Origin: Burkholderiales bacterium
GTDB taxonomy: Bacteria > Pseudomonadota > Gammaproteobacteria > Burkholderiales > Burkholderiaceae_C
DNA: 18,309 nucleotides
Reading direction: 5' to 3'
NCBI GenBank assembly: GCA_025352345.1
Contig: JANXTP010000418.1
Span: forward strand, 1-18,309
The position numbers and the translations under genes were made by a program. Shown here piece by piece: positions 1 to 7,181 of this stretch; position 1 is the first letter of the stretch; each line of letters starts with the position of its first letter. The notes beneath the pieces were generated by a model that saw nothing but the letters and a program-made list of their open reading frames with translations, was not told the DNA's origin and made no database searches.

Positions 1-52
1 GAACCGGCCCGGGGGACATGAACGCAACACAGCGGCCCACCGCAGCGCTCAC
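1..52 (-). CDS. Possible start of an unidentified gene running off the left edge
   Basis: This is a tentative call. On the minus strand a GTG at 52-50 opens a frame that stays open to the window edge (17 codons: MSAAVGRCVAFMSPGPV). A GGAG Shine-Dalgarno-like motif at 64-61 lies 8 nt upstream of it. The start is 31 nt after the orn stop codon, which would suit a downstream gene in the same transcript. The fragment is too short to recognise a family, and an ATG at 19-17 in the same frame is an alternative start. In a high-GC sequence such a short open frame can easily arise by chance. Confidence 0.2.
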   Translation of the reverse strand, partial: MSAAVGRCVAFMSPGPV

Positions 53-83
53 GCCCTGGTCTCCGCCGCGGCGGAACGTCAGC

Positions 84-641
84 TCACGCCGCCAGAAAGT
101 GCTCCCGGTAGTAAGCCAGTTCCTCGATCGACTCCCGAATGTCGGCCAGCGCCGTGTGGGCCTGGGCCTTCTTGAATCCGTCGAGGATGCCCGGCTTCCA
201 GCGCTTGGCCAATTCCTTGAGCGTGCTGACGTCGAGGTTGCGGTAGTGGAAGAACGCTTCCAGCGTCGGCATCGTCTTCGCGAGGAAGCGCCGGTCCTGG
301 CAGATGCTGTTGCCGCACATGGGCGATTTGCCCCTGGGCACGTACTGCTGCAAGAACGCGATGATTTGCGCCTCAGCCTGCGCCTCGTTGAAGGTCGATG
401 CCTTGACCCGGTCGATCAGCCCACTGCGGCCATGCGTGCCCTTGTTCCACGCGTCCATCGCGTCGAGCGTGGCGTCGCTCTGGTGAACCGCAACGGTCGG
501 GCCCTCGACGTGCAGGTTCAGCTGTGAATCGGTGACGATCACCGCGATCTCGATGATGCGGTCGGTCTCCGGGTACAGCCCGGTCATCTCGAGGTCGATC
601 CAGATCAGGTTCTGGTCGTTCTTTGCCAGTGGGGTGGTCAT
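84..641 (-). CDS. orn: Oligoribonuclease (DEDDh 3'-5' exoribonuclease)
   Basis: Orn is a cytoplasmic homodimeric exoribonuclease that degrades the shortest RNA fragments, especially dinucleotides such as pGpG, to mononucleotides. The 185-residue product has the usual family length. The DEDDh catalytic set is visible: D16 and E18 in WIDLEMTGL, D116 in GNSICQDRRFL, and H162 with D167 in the C-terminal AHTALADIRES segment. I chose the ATG at 641 because AAGGAG at 655-650 lies 8 nt upstream and the protein then starts MTTPLAKNDQNLIWIDLEMTG, as in homologues. A longer frame to 677 would bury the ribosome binding site. The gene is divergent from the M48 peptidase gene, with 93 bp between them. No key residue is missing and identification is secure. 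Confidence 0.97.
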   Translation of the reverse strand: MTTPLAKNDQNLIWIDLEMTGLYPETDRIIEIAVIVTDSQLNLHVEGPTVAVHQSDATLDAMDAWNKGTHGRSGLIDRVKASTFNEAQAEAQIIAFLQQYVPRGKSPMCGNSICQDRRFLAKTMPTLEAFFHYRNLDVSTLKELAKRWKPGILDGFKKAQAHTALADIRESIEELAYYREHFLAA

Positions 642-649
642 GGTGTGTG

Positions 650-655
650 CTCCTT
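650..655 (-). promoter_or_regulatory. Ribosome binding site of orn
   Basis: The minus strand reads AAGGAG, 8 nt before the ATG at 641. This strong Shine-Dalgarno sequence decides the orn start against a longer upstream frame. Confidence 0.85.
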
Positions 656-734
656 GCGAGGATTGTCTTACGGCCACCGTGGCGCCCTGCTTCGCCCTCT
701 ACACTGCGTTGCGTCACCCACTTCCCGCACACCC

Positions 735-2018
735 TTGAACCACCCTGCCTCGCTGCTCGCGCTGCTGTTTGCCGCCGCTCTCGTCGTTTCCCTGCTGATC
801 CGCTTCTGGCTCGCCGCACGGCAGATGCGCCACGTGGCGACCCACAGCGATGCGGTGCCTGCCGCCTTCGTCGACACCGTCACGCTCGACGCGCACCGAC
901 TTGCCGCGCGCTACACCCTCGCCAAGGGCAGCTTCGGCCTGTGGACGATGGCCTTCAGCGCAGCGCTACTGGTCGGCTGGACGCTGCTCGGCGGGCTCGG
1001 CGGGCTGAACAACACGATCCGCGAGGCGGTGCAACCGACCTATGGCGACATGGCCTACCAGCTGGCCTTGCTGGCTGCGTTTGGTGTGATCGGCTCGCTG
1101 CTCGATGTGCCGTTCGATCTGTACAGCACCTTTCGCATCGAGCAGGCCTTCGGCTTCAACCGCATGACCTGGAAGCTCTACCTGGTCGATGCGCTGAAGG
1201 GCATCGTGCTGGGCGCGCTGATCGGCCTGCCGCTGGCTGCCGGCATGTTGTGGATCATGGGCAGCGCCGGCCCGCTGTGGTGGCTGTGGGCCTGGGGCGC
1301 GTGGATGGGGTTCAACCTGCTGGCACTGGTGCTGTACCCGACGCTGATCGCACCGCTGTTCAACAGCTTCAAGCCACTGGCCGACACTTCGCTCGAAGCG
1401 CGGGTGCAGGCGCTGATGGCCCAATGCGGCTTCTTCGCCAAGGGCTTTTTCGTGATGGACGGCAGCAAGCGCTCGGCCCATGCCAACGCCTACTTCACCG
1501 GTTTCGGCGCGGCCAAACGGGTGGTGTTCTTCGACACGCTGCTCGACAAGCTGCTGCCCGGCGAGGTCGAGGCGGTGCTGGCGCACGAGCTGGGTCATTT
1601 CAAGCACCGGCACGTGCTCAAGCGCATCGCCTCGATGTTTGCGATCAGCTTGGCCGGCTTCGCGGTGCTGGGCTGGATGTCACACAGGATCTGGTTCTAC
1701 GCGGCCTTCGGCGTGCAGCCCTCAATGACGGCGCCGAACGACGCAGTCGCGCTGCTGCTGTTCATGCTGATCGTGCCGGTGTTCAGCTTTTTCGTGTCGC
1801 CACTTTTTGCCGGGCTGTCGCGCCGCCATGAGTTCCAGGCCGATGCCTACGCCTGCGCGCAGGCCAGCGGCCGTGACCTGTCGTCGGCGCTGCTGAAGCT
1901 CTACACGGACAACGCCTCGACGCTGACGCCAGACCCGCTGTACGCCCGCTTCTACTACTCGCACCCGCCGGCCGCTGAACGGCTGGCGGCGATGCGGGCA
2001 CTGGCCGTGAACCCATGA
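735..2018 (+). CDS. M48 family membrane metalloprotease (CAAX prenyl protease/Ste24-like)
   Basis: This is an integral membrane zinc metallopeptidase of the M48A (Ste24/CAAX protease) type. In eukaryotes the family trims prenylated proteins; bacterial substrates are largely unknown and a membrane-protein quality-control role is inference. With the start used here the product has 427 residues. It has an N-terminal membrane segment (LLALLFAAALVVSLLIRFW), further hydrophobic helices around residues 65-190 and about 310-350, the zinc motif HELGH at 284-288, and the third ligand E366 in HEFQADA with D370. The start is uncertain. TTG at 735 gives a homologue-like N-terminus, but no clear Shine-Dalgarno precedes it. 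An ATG at 645 in the same frame would overlap the orn ribosome binding site and add 30 residues of unlikely composition. rsgA follows 22 bp downstream, so the two are probably co-transcribed. Confidence 0.9.
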   Translation: MNHPASLLALLFAAALVVSLLIRFWLAARQMRHVATHSDAVPAAFVDTVTLDAHRLAARYTLAKGSFGLWTMAFSAALLVGWTLLGGLGGLNNTIREAVQPTYGDMAYQLALLAAFGVIGSLLDVPFDLYSTFRIEQAFGFNRMTWKLYLVDALKGIVLGALIGLPLAAGMLWIMGSAGPLWWLWAWGAWMGFNLLALVLYPTLIAPLFNSFKPLADTSLEARVQALMAQCGFFAKGFFVMDGSKRSAHANAYFTGFGAAKRVVFFDTLLDKLLPGEVEAVLAHELGHFKHRHVLKRIASMFAISLAGFAVLGWMSHRIWFYAAFGVQPSMTAPNDAVALLLFMLIVPVFSFFVSPLFAGLSRRHEFQADAYACAQASGRDLSSALLKLYTDNASTLTPDPLYARFYYSHPPAAERLAAMRALAVNP

Positions 2019-2040
2019 TCGACATCAGCGGATCGGCGCC

Positions 2041-2958
2041 TTGAGCAAGGCGAAAACCGACGGCGTGCAGACCACCTCGGGGCTGGTTGTCTCGGGCTTC
2101 GGCCGCCACTACGTCGTCGAGTCCGCCGCCGGTGTGCGCACCATCTGCCACCCGCGCGGCAAGAAGAGCCTGTGCGTTGTCGGCGACCGGGTGCGCTGGC
2201 AGATCACCGGTGACGAAGGCGTGATCGAGGAACTCGAAGAGCGCCGCAACCTGCTGTTCCGCCAGGACGAATGGAAGACCAAGGCCTTCGCCGCCAATCT
2301 CGACCAAGTGCTGGTGATGGTGGCGGCCGACCCGGTGTTCAGCGAATCACAGCTGGCGCGCGCGCTGATCGCGGCCGAAAGCGCCGGCATCGCGGCCAGC
2401 ATTCTTCTGAACAAGTCCGACCTGCCGCAGATCACCGCGGCACGCGAACGGCTGAAGCCCTATGCCGCGATGGGCTACCGCGTGGTCGAGGTGGCGCTGA
2501 AGGCGCAGCCCGAGGCCTCGCATGCATTGATGATGCCGTTGATGGCGGGCCAAGCCTCGCTCGTACTGGGGCCCAGCGGCACCGGCAAGAGCACGCTGAT
2601 CAACCTGCTGGCGCCCGATGCCCGTGCGCAGGTCGGCGAGGTGTCGCAAGCGCTGAACTCAGGGCGACACACGACGACCTCGACGCAGTGGTACTGGCTG
2701 GATGCTGAACGCCACACCGGCCTGATCGATTCACCGGGATTTCAGGAATTCGGTCTGAAACAGGTCGATGCGCAGAAGCTGCCGGCGCTGATGCCCGACC
2801 TGCGCGAGGCGTCGACGCAGTGCCGCTTCTACAACTGCACCCACCGCCAGGAACCGAGCTGCGGCGTGCGGGAGGCGCTGGCGCAGGGCGCGATCAGCGA
2901 ATCGCGCTACCGAATCTACGGCGAGATCCGCCAGGAACTGGAAGGCGCGCGCTGGTAG
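2041..2958 (+). CDS. rsgA: Ribosome small-subunit-dependent GTPase A
   Basis: RsgA (YjeQ/EngC) is a circularly permuted GTPase that checks late 30S subunit maturation and helps release assembly factors such as RbfA. The 305-residue protein shows an N-terminal OB-fold region (about 12-80), then the permuted G motifs: G4 NKSD at 124-127, the P-loop GPSGTGKST at 177-185, and G3 DSPG at 230-233. The C-terminal zinc motif has C261, C266, H268 and C274 (QCRFYNCTHRQEPSC). The P-loop carries Thr where Val is usual (GVGKS), a mild variant. Translation appears to start at a TTG with only a weak upstream purine stretch; a GTG at 2062 in frame is an alternative. The gene is second after the M48 protease and converges on the CobD-like gene, with only 13 bp between the stop codons and no terminator visible. 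Confidence 0.96.
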   Translation: MSKAKTDGVQTTSGLVVSGFGRHYVVESAAGVRTICHPRGKKSLCVVGDRVRWQITGDEGVIEELEERRNLLFRQDEWKTKAFAANLDQVLVMVAADPVFSESQLARALIAAESAGIAASILLNKSDLPQITAARERLKPYAAMGYRVVEVALKAQPEASHALMMPLMAGQASLVLGPSGTGKSTLINLLAPDARAQVGEVSQALNSGRHTTTSTQWYWLDAERHTGLIDSPGFQEFGLKQVDAQKLPALMPDLREASTQCRFYNCTHRQEPSCGVREALAQGAISESRYRIYGEIRQELEGARW

Positions 2959-2971
2959 GCGTGCCTGGAGA

Positions 2972-3961
2972 TCACCCCACCAGATTGGCCAAGGTCAGCA
3001 AGGCCAGCAGAAACATCCACAGCACCACCGAGCGCCAGACCAAGCCGACGATGCTGCGCAAATGGCCGAGCACCGGCGTCATGCCGGCGGTCGAGCCGAC
3101 GGCGGCCAGGTCTTCGAAGCCGACGCCCTTGTCGAAGGTTTTCGATCGGTCCGGGGTCACGCCCGGCGCGGCCATGCCGCCCAGCTGCACCCCGACGGCA
3201 CCAGCAGCGGCGGCCAGGATGATGCCTTCGTTCGGATGCCGCCACAGCTCGGCATCACGGCGCCAGCCGTTGATCGCTTCCTCGAAGTTGCCGACCACCG
3301 CAAAGCCGAACGCTGTGAGCCGTGCCGGAACGTGATCCATTAACCCGAACAGGCGCTGCGACAGCACCATCAGCCGCTCGTTGGTCGGCTCGCCGATGGT
3401 GCGGCTGCGAAAGGCCCAGTAGCGGCTGGCGAACTCGGCACAGCGGTACAGCACCGCGCCGGCCGGACCGAAGCCCAGTGACGACAACACGACGAACCAG
3501 AAGAACACACCGAACACATGGCGGTGCGCGGCGAGCAACGAATGCTCGATCACATGGCGCAGCAACTCGGTGCGCGGCAACTCGCTCACGTCGAGGTGAC
3601 GCCACTCGGTCAGCAAGCGGCGCGCCTCGACTTCGTCTTCGCGGTCGAGCGCATCGCGGATGTCAGTGAAGTAATGGCTGAACTGGCGGAAGCCCAGCGT
3701 CAGGTACAGCACCGCGACATTCCACACCAGCCCGAGCAGCAGGCTGTAGTGCGCGATGCCCGCATGCACCACCCACACGACCATGCCAGGGAGCACGACA
3801 GTGATGATCCAGACGACCCAGGCGTGGCGGTCGCGGCCGGCGTCGAAATTCCGGCCGACCCAGCGCTGCCACGACGTCATGGCCGAGTGGATCGCCGAGC
3901 CGCGCTGCAAGGGCTTGAGCTGTTCGAGCAGCAGCGCCAGAAGGACCGAGAAAAGACTCAT
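2972..3961 (-). CDS. CobD/CbiB-like integral membrane protein of unknown role
   Basis: The 329-residue protein resembles the CobD/CbiB family (adenosylcobinamide-phosphate synthase) in overall layout. It has an N-terminal hydrophobic segment (1-15), membrane helices at about 47-68 and 71-90, the polar motif RQFSHYFTDIRDAL at 92-105, HRHVFGVFFWFV near 146-157, a CbiB-like stretch RDAELWRHPNEGIILAAAAGAVGVQLGG (about 235-262), and a C-terminal helix (about 306-327). True CbiB proteins act late in cobalamin synthesis. Here the HPNEG stretch replaces the typical HPSPNAG-like motif, and no cobalamin gene is nearby, so I do not infer that reaction. The gene lies 42 bp downstream of the Nudix gene on the same strand and is probably co-transcribed with it. 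The ATG at 3961 has no strong Shine-Dalgarno. Family membership is likely; function is unknown. Confidence 0.85.
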   Translation of the reverse strand: MSLFSVLLALLLEQLKPLQRGSAIHSAMTSWQRWVGRNFDAGRDRHAWVVWIITVVLPGMVVWVVHAGIAHYSLLLGLVWNVAVLYLTLGFRQFSHYFTDIRDALDREDEVEARRLLTEWRHLDVSELPRTELLRHVIEHSLLAAHRHVFGVFFWFVVLSSLGFGPAGAVLYRCAEFASRYWAFRSRTIGEPTNERLMVLSQRLFGLMDHVPARLTAFGFAVVGNFEEAINGWRRDAELWRHPNEGIILAAAAGAVGVQLGGMAAPGVTPDRSKTFDKGVGFEDLAAVGSTAGMTPVLGHLRSIVGLVWRSVVLWMFLLALLTLANLVG

Positions 3962-4003
3962 CGCGAGCGATGATAGCGGCCGGTCGCTTGGATCACTGGG
4001 TGA

Positions 4004-4690
4004 TCAGGCCGAGACGAAGCGGTAGAAGTTGCGCAGCATCGCCGCGGTAGCGCCCCAGATGAAACAGGACTTCGGCGACCCATCGGCCGCCTGCGTGATC
4101 CACGGCATTGACAGGAATTCACGGGCGTTGTCACCTTCGCCTACCGCATGACGTCGGTGGTGGGCCGGCGTCATCAGGTAGGCCAGCGGCACCTCGAAGA
4201 CCTCGGCCACTTCGGACGCATCGACCCGCAAGCTGAAGCCCGGCTGCACCAGCGCTACCACGGGGGTGACGATGTAACCGGTGACGGTGATGTAGTGCGG
4301 CAGGGTGCCGAGCACCTGCACGAAGTCTCGTGTCAGACCGATCTCTTCCTCCGCCTCGCGCAGCGCGGTGGTGATGGGCGTCAGGTCTTCCAGTTCGGCC
4401 CGGCCGCCGGGAAAACTGATCTGTCCGGGGTGGTCGCTGAGGTGCTCGGCGCGCTGGGTCAGCAGCACCATGGTCTCGTCACCGCGCAGCACCAGCGGCA
4501 CCAGCACTGAGGCATGCACCGGCGCCCGCGGCAGTTGCAGGCGATCGGCTACATGCTCGGGCTGCCAGACCGGCGAGCGTTCAAATCGGTCGCGCAAGGC
4601 GGGCGCCGACAGTCGATCCAGAGGCACCGGCGGCAAGTGGTCGTCGATCGAGAGCACTGGGCACTGTTGCGGATCGAAACTCGGCAGCAT
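4004..4690 (-). CDS. CoA pyrophosphatase-type Nudix hydrolase
   Basis: The protein probably hydrolyses the pyrophosphate bond of coenzyme A or its derivatives to 4'-phosphopantetheine and 3',5'-ADP. In its 228 residues the CoA-specific upstream motif (LLTQRAEHLSDHPGQISFPGG, about 76-96) runs straight into the Nudix box at 95-119, ending in REAEEEIGL with metal-binding E112, E115 and E116. The spacing matches E. coli NudL as I know it. The first 45 residues, before the catalytic domain, are longer than the minimum. The ATG at 4690 is supported by GAGGA at 4700-4696, 5 nt upstream. The intrinsic terminator of the rplS operon ends only about 17 nt before the start, so expression must come from read-through or from a promoter lying upstream of that hairpin. 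The CobD/CbiB-like gene follows. Confidence 0.9.
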   Translation of the reverse strand: MLPSFDPQQCPVLSIDDHLPPVPLDRLSAPALRDRFERSPVWQPEHVADRLQLPRAPVHASVLVPLVLRGDETMVLLTQRAEHLSDHPGQISFPGGRAELEDLTPITTALREAEEEIGLTRDFVQVLGTLPHYITVTGYIVTPVVALVQPGFSLRVDASEVAEVFEVPLAYLMTPAHHRRHAVGEGDNAREFLSMPWITQAADGSPKSCFIWGATAAMLRNFYRFVSA

Positions 4691-4707
4691 CGAGATCCTC
4701 GAAATTG

Positions 4708-4733
4708 AAAAAGCCGCCTTGGGGGGGCGGCTT
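4708..4733 (-). terminator. Intrinsic terminator of the rpsP-rimM-trmD-rplS operon
   Basis: On the minus strand AAGCCGCC and GGCGGCTT form a perfect 8-bp stem around a 7-nt loop (CCCCCAA). The stem is followed at once by further T residues, giving five T in a row. It lies 87 nt after the rplS stop codon. On the plus strand the flank is less terminator-like, which fits use by the minus-strand operon. Confidence 0.85.
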
Positions 4734-4819
4734 CGGTTTAGCTCTGAGCCAGCTTCTAACGTGGCTGGCCGCGCCAGATCGCGTCGAAAATTGGCTGCAC
4801 GCTGGCGCGTGACCTGTGG

Positions 4820-5173
4820 TCAGCCCAATTTTTCCTTGATGCGCGCCGACTTGCCCGAGCGCTGACGCAGGTAGTACAGCTTGGCACGGCGGACATCGCC
4901 GCGGCGCTTGACTTCGATCGAAGCGATCAGCGGGCTGTACAGCTGGAAGGTGCGCTCGACGCCTTCGCCGCTGGAAATCTTGCGGGCGATGAAGCTGGAG
5001 TTCAGTCCGCGATTGCGCTTGGCAATCACGACACCTTCGTAGGCCTGCACGCGCTTGCGGGTGCCTTCGACGACGTTCACGTTCACGATGACCGTGTCAC
5101 CTGGCGCAAACGCAGGGATGGTCTTGTTCAAACGGGCGATTTCCTCTTGCTCGAGGGTTTGGATCAGGTCCAT
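4820..5173 (-). CDS. rplS: 50S ribosomal protein L19
   Basis: L19 sits at the interface of the 30S and 50S subunits. The 117-residue product is a full-length L19: MDLIQTLEQEEIARLNKTIP at the N-terminus, the central FAPGDTVIVNVNVVEGTRKRVQAYEGVVIAKRNRG region, and the basic end VKRRGDVRRAKLYYLRQRSGKSARIKEKLG. The ATG at 5173 has GGAG at 5182-5179 upstream. A longer in-frame start at 5242 adds unrelated residues and is rejected. It is the last gene of the rpsP-rimM-trmD-rplS operon and lies 109 bp after trmD. That gap contains a 10-bp palindrome (GGTCCGGACC, 5215-5224). An intrinsic terminator follows downstream. Confidence 0.98.
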   Translation of the reverse strand: MDLIQTLEQEEIARLNKTIPAFAPGDTVIVNVNVVEGTRKRVQAYEGVVIAKRNRGLNSSFIARKISSGEGVERTFQLYSPLIASIEVKRRGDVRRAKLYYLRQRSGKSARIKEKLG

Positions 5174-5282
5174 GGTTTCTCCGTGTGATCTTGCCCCCGC
5201 TTGGTGGAGGAATTGGTCCGGACCTGCAGCGTGGATGGACAACGCGATGCGGCCGGGCGTGGCAGAGGATCAGAAAAGCTTC

Positions 5283-6071
5283 CTAGTATACGTCGAGAGC
5301 AGCCAGAAAGCGCTCATCTTCGGCGCTGAGTTGCTTGGCCGCCCGCGCCGCCTCGATCAAATCGGGTCTGCGGCGTGCGGTGAGCGCCAGCGACCGCTCC
5401 CGGCGCCAGCGCGCAATGCGGCCGTGGTGGCCCGACAACAGCACCGGCGGAATCGCCAGCGTGCCGTCGCCGGTGACCAGCACCTCGGGGCGGCTGTAAT
5501 GCGGGCCTTCGAGCAGGCCGTCGGAAAAACTGTCCTGCTGATGCGACTGCGCGTCGCCGAGCACGCCGTCCTGCAACCGCGCCACCGCATCGAGCAGCGC
5601 CAGGGCGGGCAGTTCACCACCGGACAGCACGAAGTCGCCCAGGCTCAGCTCGACATCGACATGGCGGTCGAGCACGCGCTGATCGATCCCTTCGTAACGA
5701 CCGCACAGCAGCACGGCACCCGGGCCGGCGGCCATCTCGCGCACCAATGGCTGATCGATGCGACGGCCAGTGGGCGTGAAGTGGATCACTGGGGCCTTGG
5801 CGAGGATGGCGGCACCTGCGCTCGGCGCATCGGCTTGGCGTGCGGCCTGCACCGCCGTCAAGGCGCGCTCCAGCGGCTCGGCCAGCAGCACCATGCCGGG
5901 GCCGCCGCCATACGGCCGGTCATCGGCGCGGCGGTACTGGCCATCGGCAAAATCACGCAGCGGCCACAGCCGCACGTCGACCTGTGCCGACTCGTATGCG
6001 CGCCGCGTGATCCCGTGGATCAGGTGCGGCTCGAACAGCTCGGGAAACAGCGTGATGACGTCGAAGCGCAT
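5283..6071 (-). CDS. trmD: tRNA (guanine37-N1)-methyltransferase
   Basis: TrmD methylates G37 next to the anticodon using S-adenosylmethionine, which prevents +1 frameshifting. It is a SPOUT-class dimer with a trefoil knot. The 262-residue product starts MRFDVITLFPELF and shows DDRPYGGGPGMV (about 50-61), LLCGRYEGIDQR (121-132), LSLGDFVLSGGELPA (142-155) and DSFSDGLLEGPHYSRPEVL in the linker to the C-terminal tRNA-binding domain. The likely catalytic Asp is in DAVARLQDGVLG (D161). I chose the ATG at 6071 because the extra residues of a longer frame to 6164 would overlap rimM and are not family-like. It lies 19 bp after the rimM stop, in the standard operon order. Confidence 0.97.
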   Translation of the reverse strand: MRFDVITLFPELFEPHLIHGITRRAYESAQVDVRLWPLRDFADGQYRRADDRPYGGGPGMVLLAEPLERALTAVQAARQADAPSAGAAILAKAPVIHFTPTGRRIDQPLVREMAAGPGAVLLCGRYEGIDQRVLDRHVDVELSLGDFVLSGGELPALALLDAVARLQDGVLGDAQSHQQDSFSDGLLEGPHYSRPEVLVTGDGTLAIPPVLLSGHHGRIARWRRERSLALTARRRPDLIEAARAAKQLSAEDERFLAALDVY

Positions 6072-6090
6072 GGCAGCGTCCGGGCGGCGA

Positions 6091-6675
6091 TCAGTAATCC
6101 AGGCCCCAATCGACGGTGATGCGTCGCTCGGGCAGGCTGACCGCATCGACGAAGGCGGCGACAAACGGGATCAACCGCTGGTCGGCTTCAGCGGTAACGC
6201 CCGACGCGGCCACGCGCAGCACGCTGTGCGGCCCGGTATCGATCAGGTCGACCACCTCGCCCAGGTGTTCGCCCTCGCGGTTGACCACCGCCAGACCAAC
6301 CAGATCGACCCAGTAATATTCGTCGGGGCCTGCCGTCGGAAAGCTGGCCCGCGGCACGAACACGCGGGCGCCGCGCAAGGCCTCGGCACCGGGCCGATCC
6401 ACCACATCCTGGGCCTGCGCCACCACCAGATCGCCGTGGTCCTTGGCGGCCACGATCTTCAGCAGCGGGGGCAAGGACGCGGTGCTGACCACCGCTCTCG
6501 GTCCAGGCGTCTCGGGCGGCTTCAGCAGCCAGCGCTTCGACGAGAACAGCGCCTTGGGGTCTACAGAGAACGCCCGGACCTTGAACCAGCCCTTGACGCC
6601 CCAGGCATCGATGATGATGCCGACCTCAATCGCATCGTCGGGCCAAGGCGCCGTGTCGGCGCCGGAGTCAGCCAT
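6091..6675 (-). CDS. rimM: 16S rRNA processing/ribosome maturation factor RimM
   Basis: RimM binds S19 and the 30S head and helps late maturation of the 30S 3' domain. The 194-residue protein has the N-terminal RimM barrel (IEVGIIIDAWGVKGWFKVRAFS, from about residue 16) and the C-terminal PRC-barrel beginning at the conserved EYYWVDLVGL (about 119-128), ending RRITVDWGLDY. It is slightly longer than E. coli RimM because of an acidic N-terminus and an insert with Pro/Ser near residues 50-70. The ATG at 6675 is 53 bp after rpsP. Its upstream GGTGGC is only a weak ribosome binding site. It is the second gene of the rpsP-rimM-trmD-rplS operon. Confidence 0.96.
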   Translation of the reverse strand: MADSGADTAPWPDDAIEVGIIIDAWGVKGWFKVRAFSVDPKALFSSKRWLLKPPETPGPRAVVSTASLPPLLKIVAAKDHGDLVVAQAQDVVDRPGAEALRGARVFVPRASFPTAGPDEYYWVDLVGLAVVNREGEHLGEVVDLIDTGPHSVLRVAASGVTAEADQRLIPFVAAFVDAVSLPERRITVDWGLDY

Positions 6676-6728
6676 AGGCTGCCACCGGCGTGTCGAGCAG
6701 GGCGTTGGCGCCGACGATCAATTCAGAC

Positions 6729-6980
6729 TCAGGCCGTCGCGGCCTTGGCCTGCTCGACCAGACGTGCCACCGTCGGCGACAACTGCGCACCGGTGCCGGC
6801 CCAGTAGTCGATGCGGTCGAAGGCGACGCGCAGCGGTTGCTCGCCACCAGAGGCAACAGGGTTGTAGAACCCGACGCGTTCAATGAAGCGGCCGTCACGG
6901 CGGATGCGCGAGTCGGTCACGACGATGTTGAAGAAAGGGCGCTTCTTGGCGCCACCACGAGCAAGACGAATCACAACCAT
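6729..6980 (-). CDS. rpsP: 30S ribosomal protein S16
   Basis: S16 is a small basic protein of the 30S body needed for subunit assembly. The 83-residue product is canonical: MVVIRLARGGAKKRPFFNIVV, then SRIRRDGRFIERVGFYNP and RVAFDRIDYWAGTGAQLSPTVARLV. The ATG at 6980 is supported by AAGGAA at 6991-6986, 5 nt upstream. In-frame extension to 7328 is not S16-like and is rejected. It is the first gene of its operon, followed by rimM, trmD and rplS. A promoter candidate at 7151-7181 would give a leader of about 165 nt containing a large palindrome. Confidence 0.98.
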   Translation of the reverse strand: MVVIRLARGGAKKRPFFNIVVTDSRIRRDGRFIERVGFYNPVASGGEQPLRVAFDRIDYWAGTGAQLSPTVARLVEQAKAATA

Positions 6981-7077
6981 GGTATTTCCTTGAATGATGG
7001 GTTGCCCGCCGCATCCGGGAGACACTCCGGTCGCGCAGAACATGGGTTGAAGCCAACAGGCCACAACGAAGATCAGT

Positions 7078-7105
7078 GCCGTAGATACGCCGGCGTGTCT
7101 ACGGC
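7078..7105. repeat. 28-bp near-perfect palindrome in the rpsP leader
   Basis: The arms GCCGTAGATACGCC and GGCGTGTCTACGGC are reverse complements at 13 of 14 positions, with no spacer. The single mismatch is a G-T wobble in a plus-strand RNA and a C-A mismatch in a minus-strand RNA. A smaller dyad, GCGCTT-CA-AAGCGC (7104-7117), abuts it. There is no T tract on either side, so it is not a simple intrinsic terminator. It could be a protein-binding operator or an mRNA leader structure. Confidence 0.7.
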
Positions 7106-7150
7106 GCTTCAAAGCGCTGCGGACACACACGACCGTCACGTGAACCCTCG

Positions 7151-7181
7151 ATTGTAAACTGCGGTGCCGCCAAACTGCCAA
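7151..7181 (-). promoter_or_regulatory. Candidate sigma70 promoter of the rpsP operon
   Basis: The minus strand has TTGGCA (7181-7176, 5/6 of the -35 consensus) and TACAAT (7156-7151, 5/6 of the -10), separated by 19 nt. This is a slightly long spacer. It would start transcription near 7144 and give a leader of about 165 nt before rpsP. Confidence 0.45.

Noticed and set aside
623..1831. A 402-codon plus-strand open frame overlapping the M48 protease in another frame
   Set aside because: It is extremely Arg/Ala-rich and lacks domains, while the overlapping frame has the HELGH zinc motif and membrane helices.
2972..3961. Annotating the CobD/CbiB-like gene as cobalamin synthase cobD
   Set aside because: There are no other cobalamin genes nearby and the typical CbiB motif is altered, so only family resemblance is claimed.
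3991..4005. GATCAC-TGG-GTGATC hairpin at the Nudix stop codon, considered as a terminator between the Nudix and CobD-like genes
   Set aside because: The stem is only 6 bp and no T tract follows on the minus strand. It may be a chance dyad.
5055..6119. A 354-codon plus-strand frame opposite trmD and rplS
   Set aside because: It is antisense to two essential, clearly identified genes and has no recognisable domain.
7078..7105. Reading the rpsP-leader palindrome as an intrinsic terminator
   Set aside because: There is no T tract after the stem on either strand, and it lies upstream of an essential operon.
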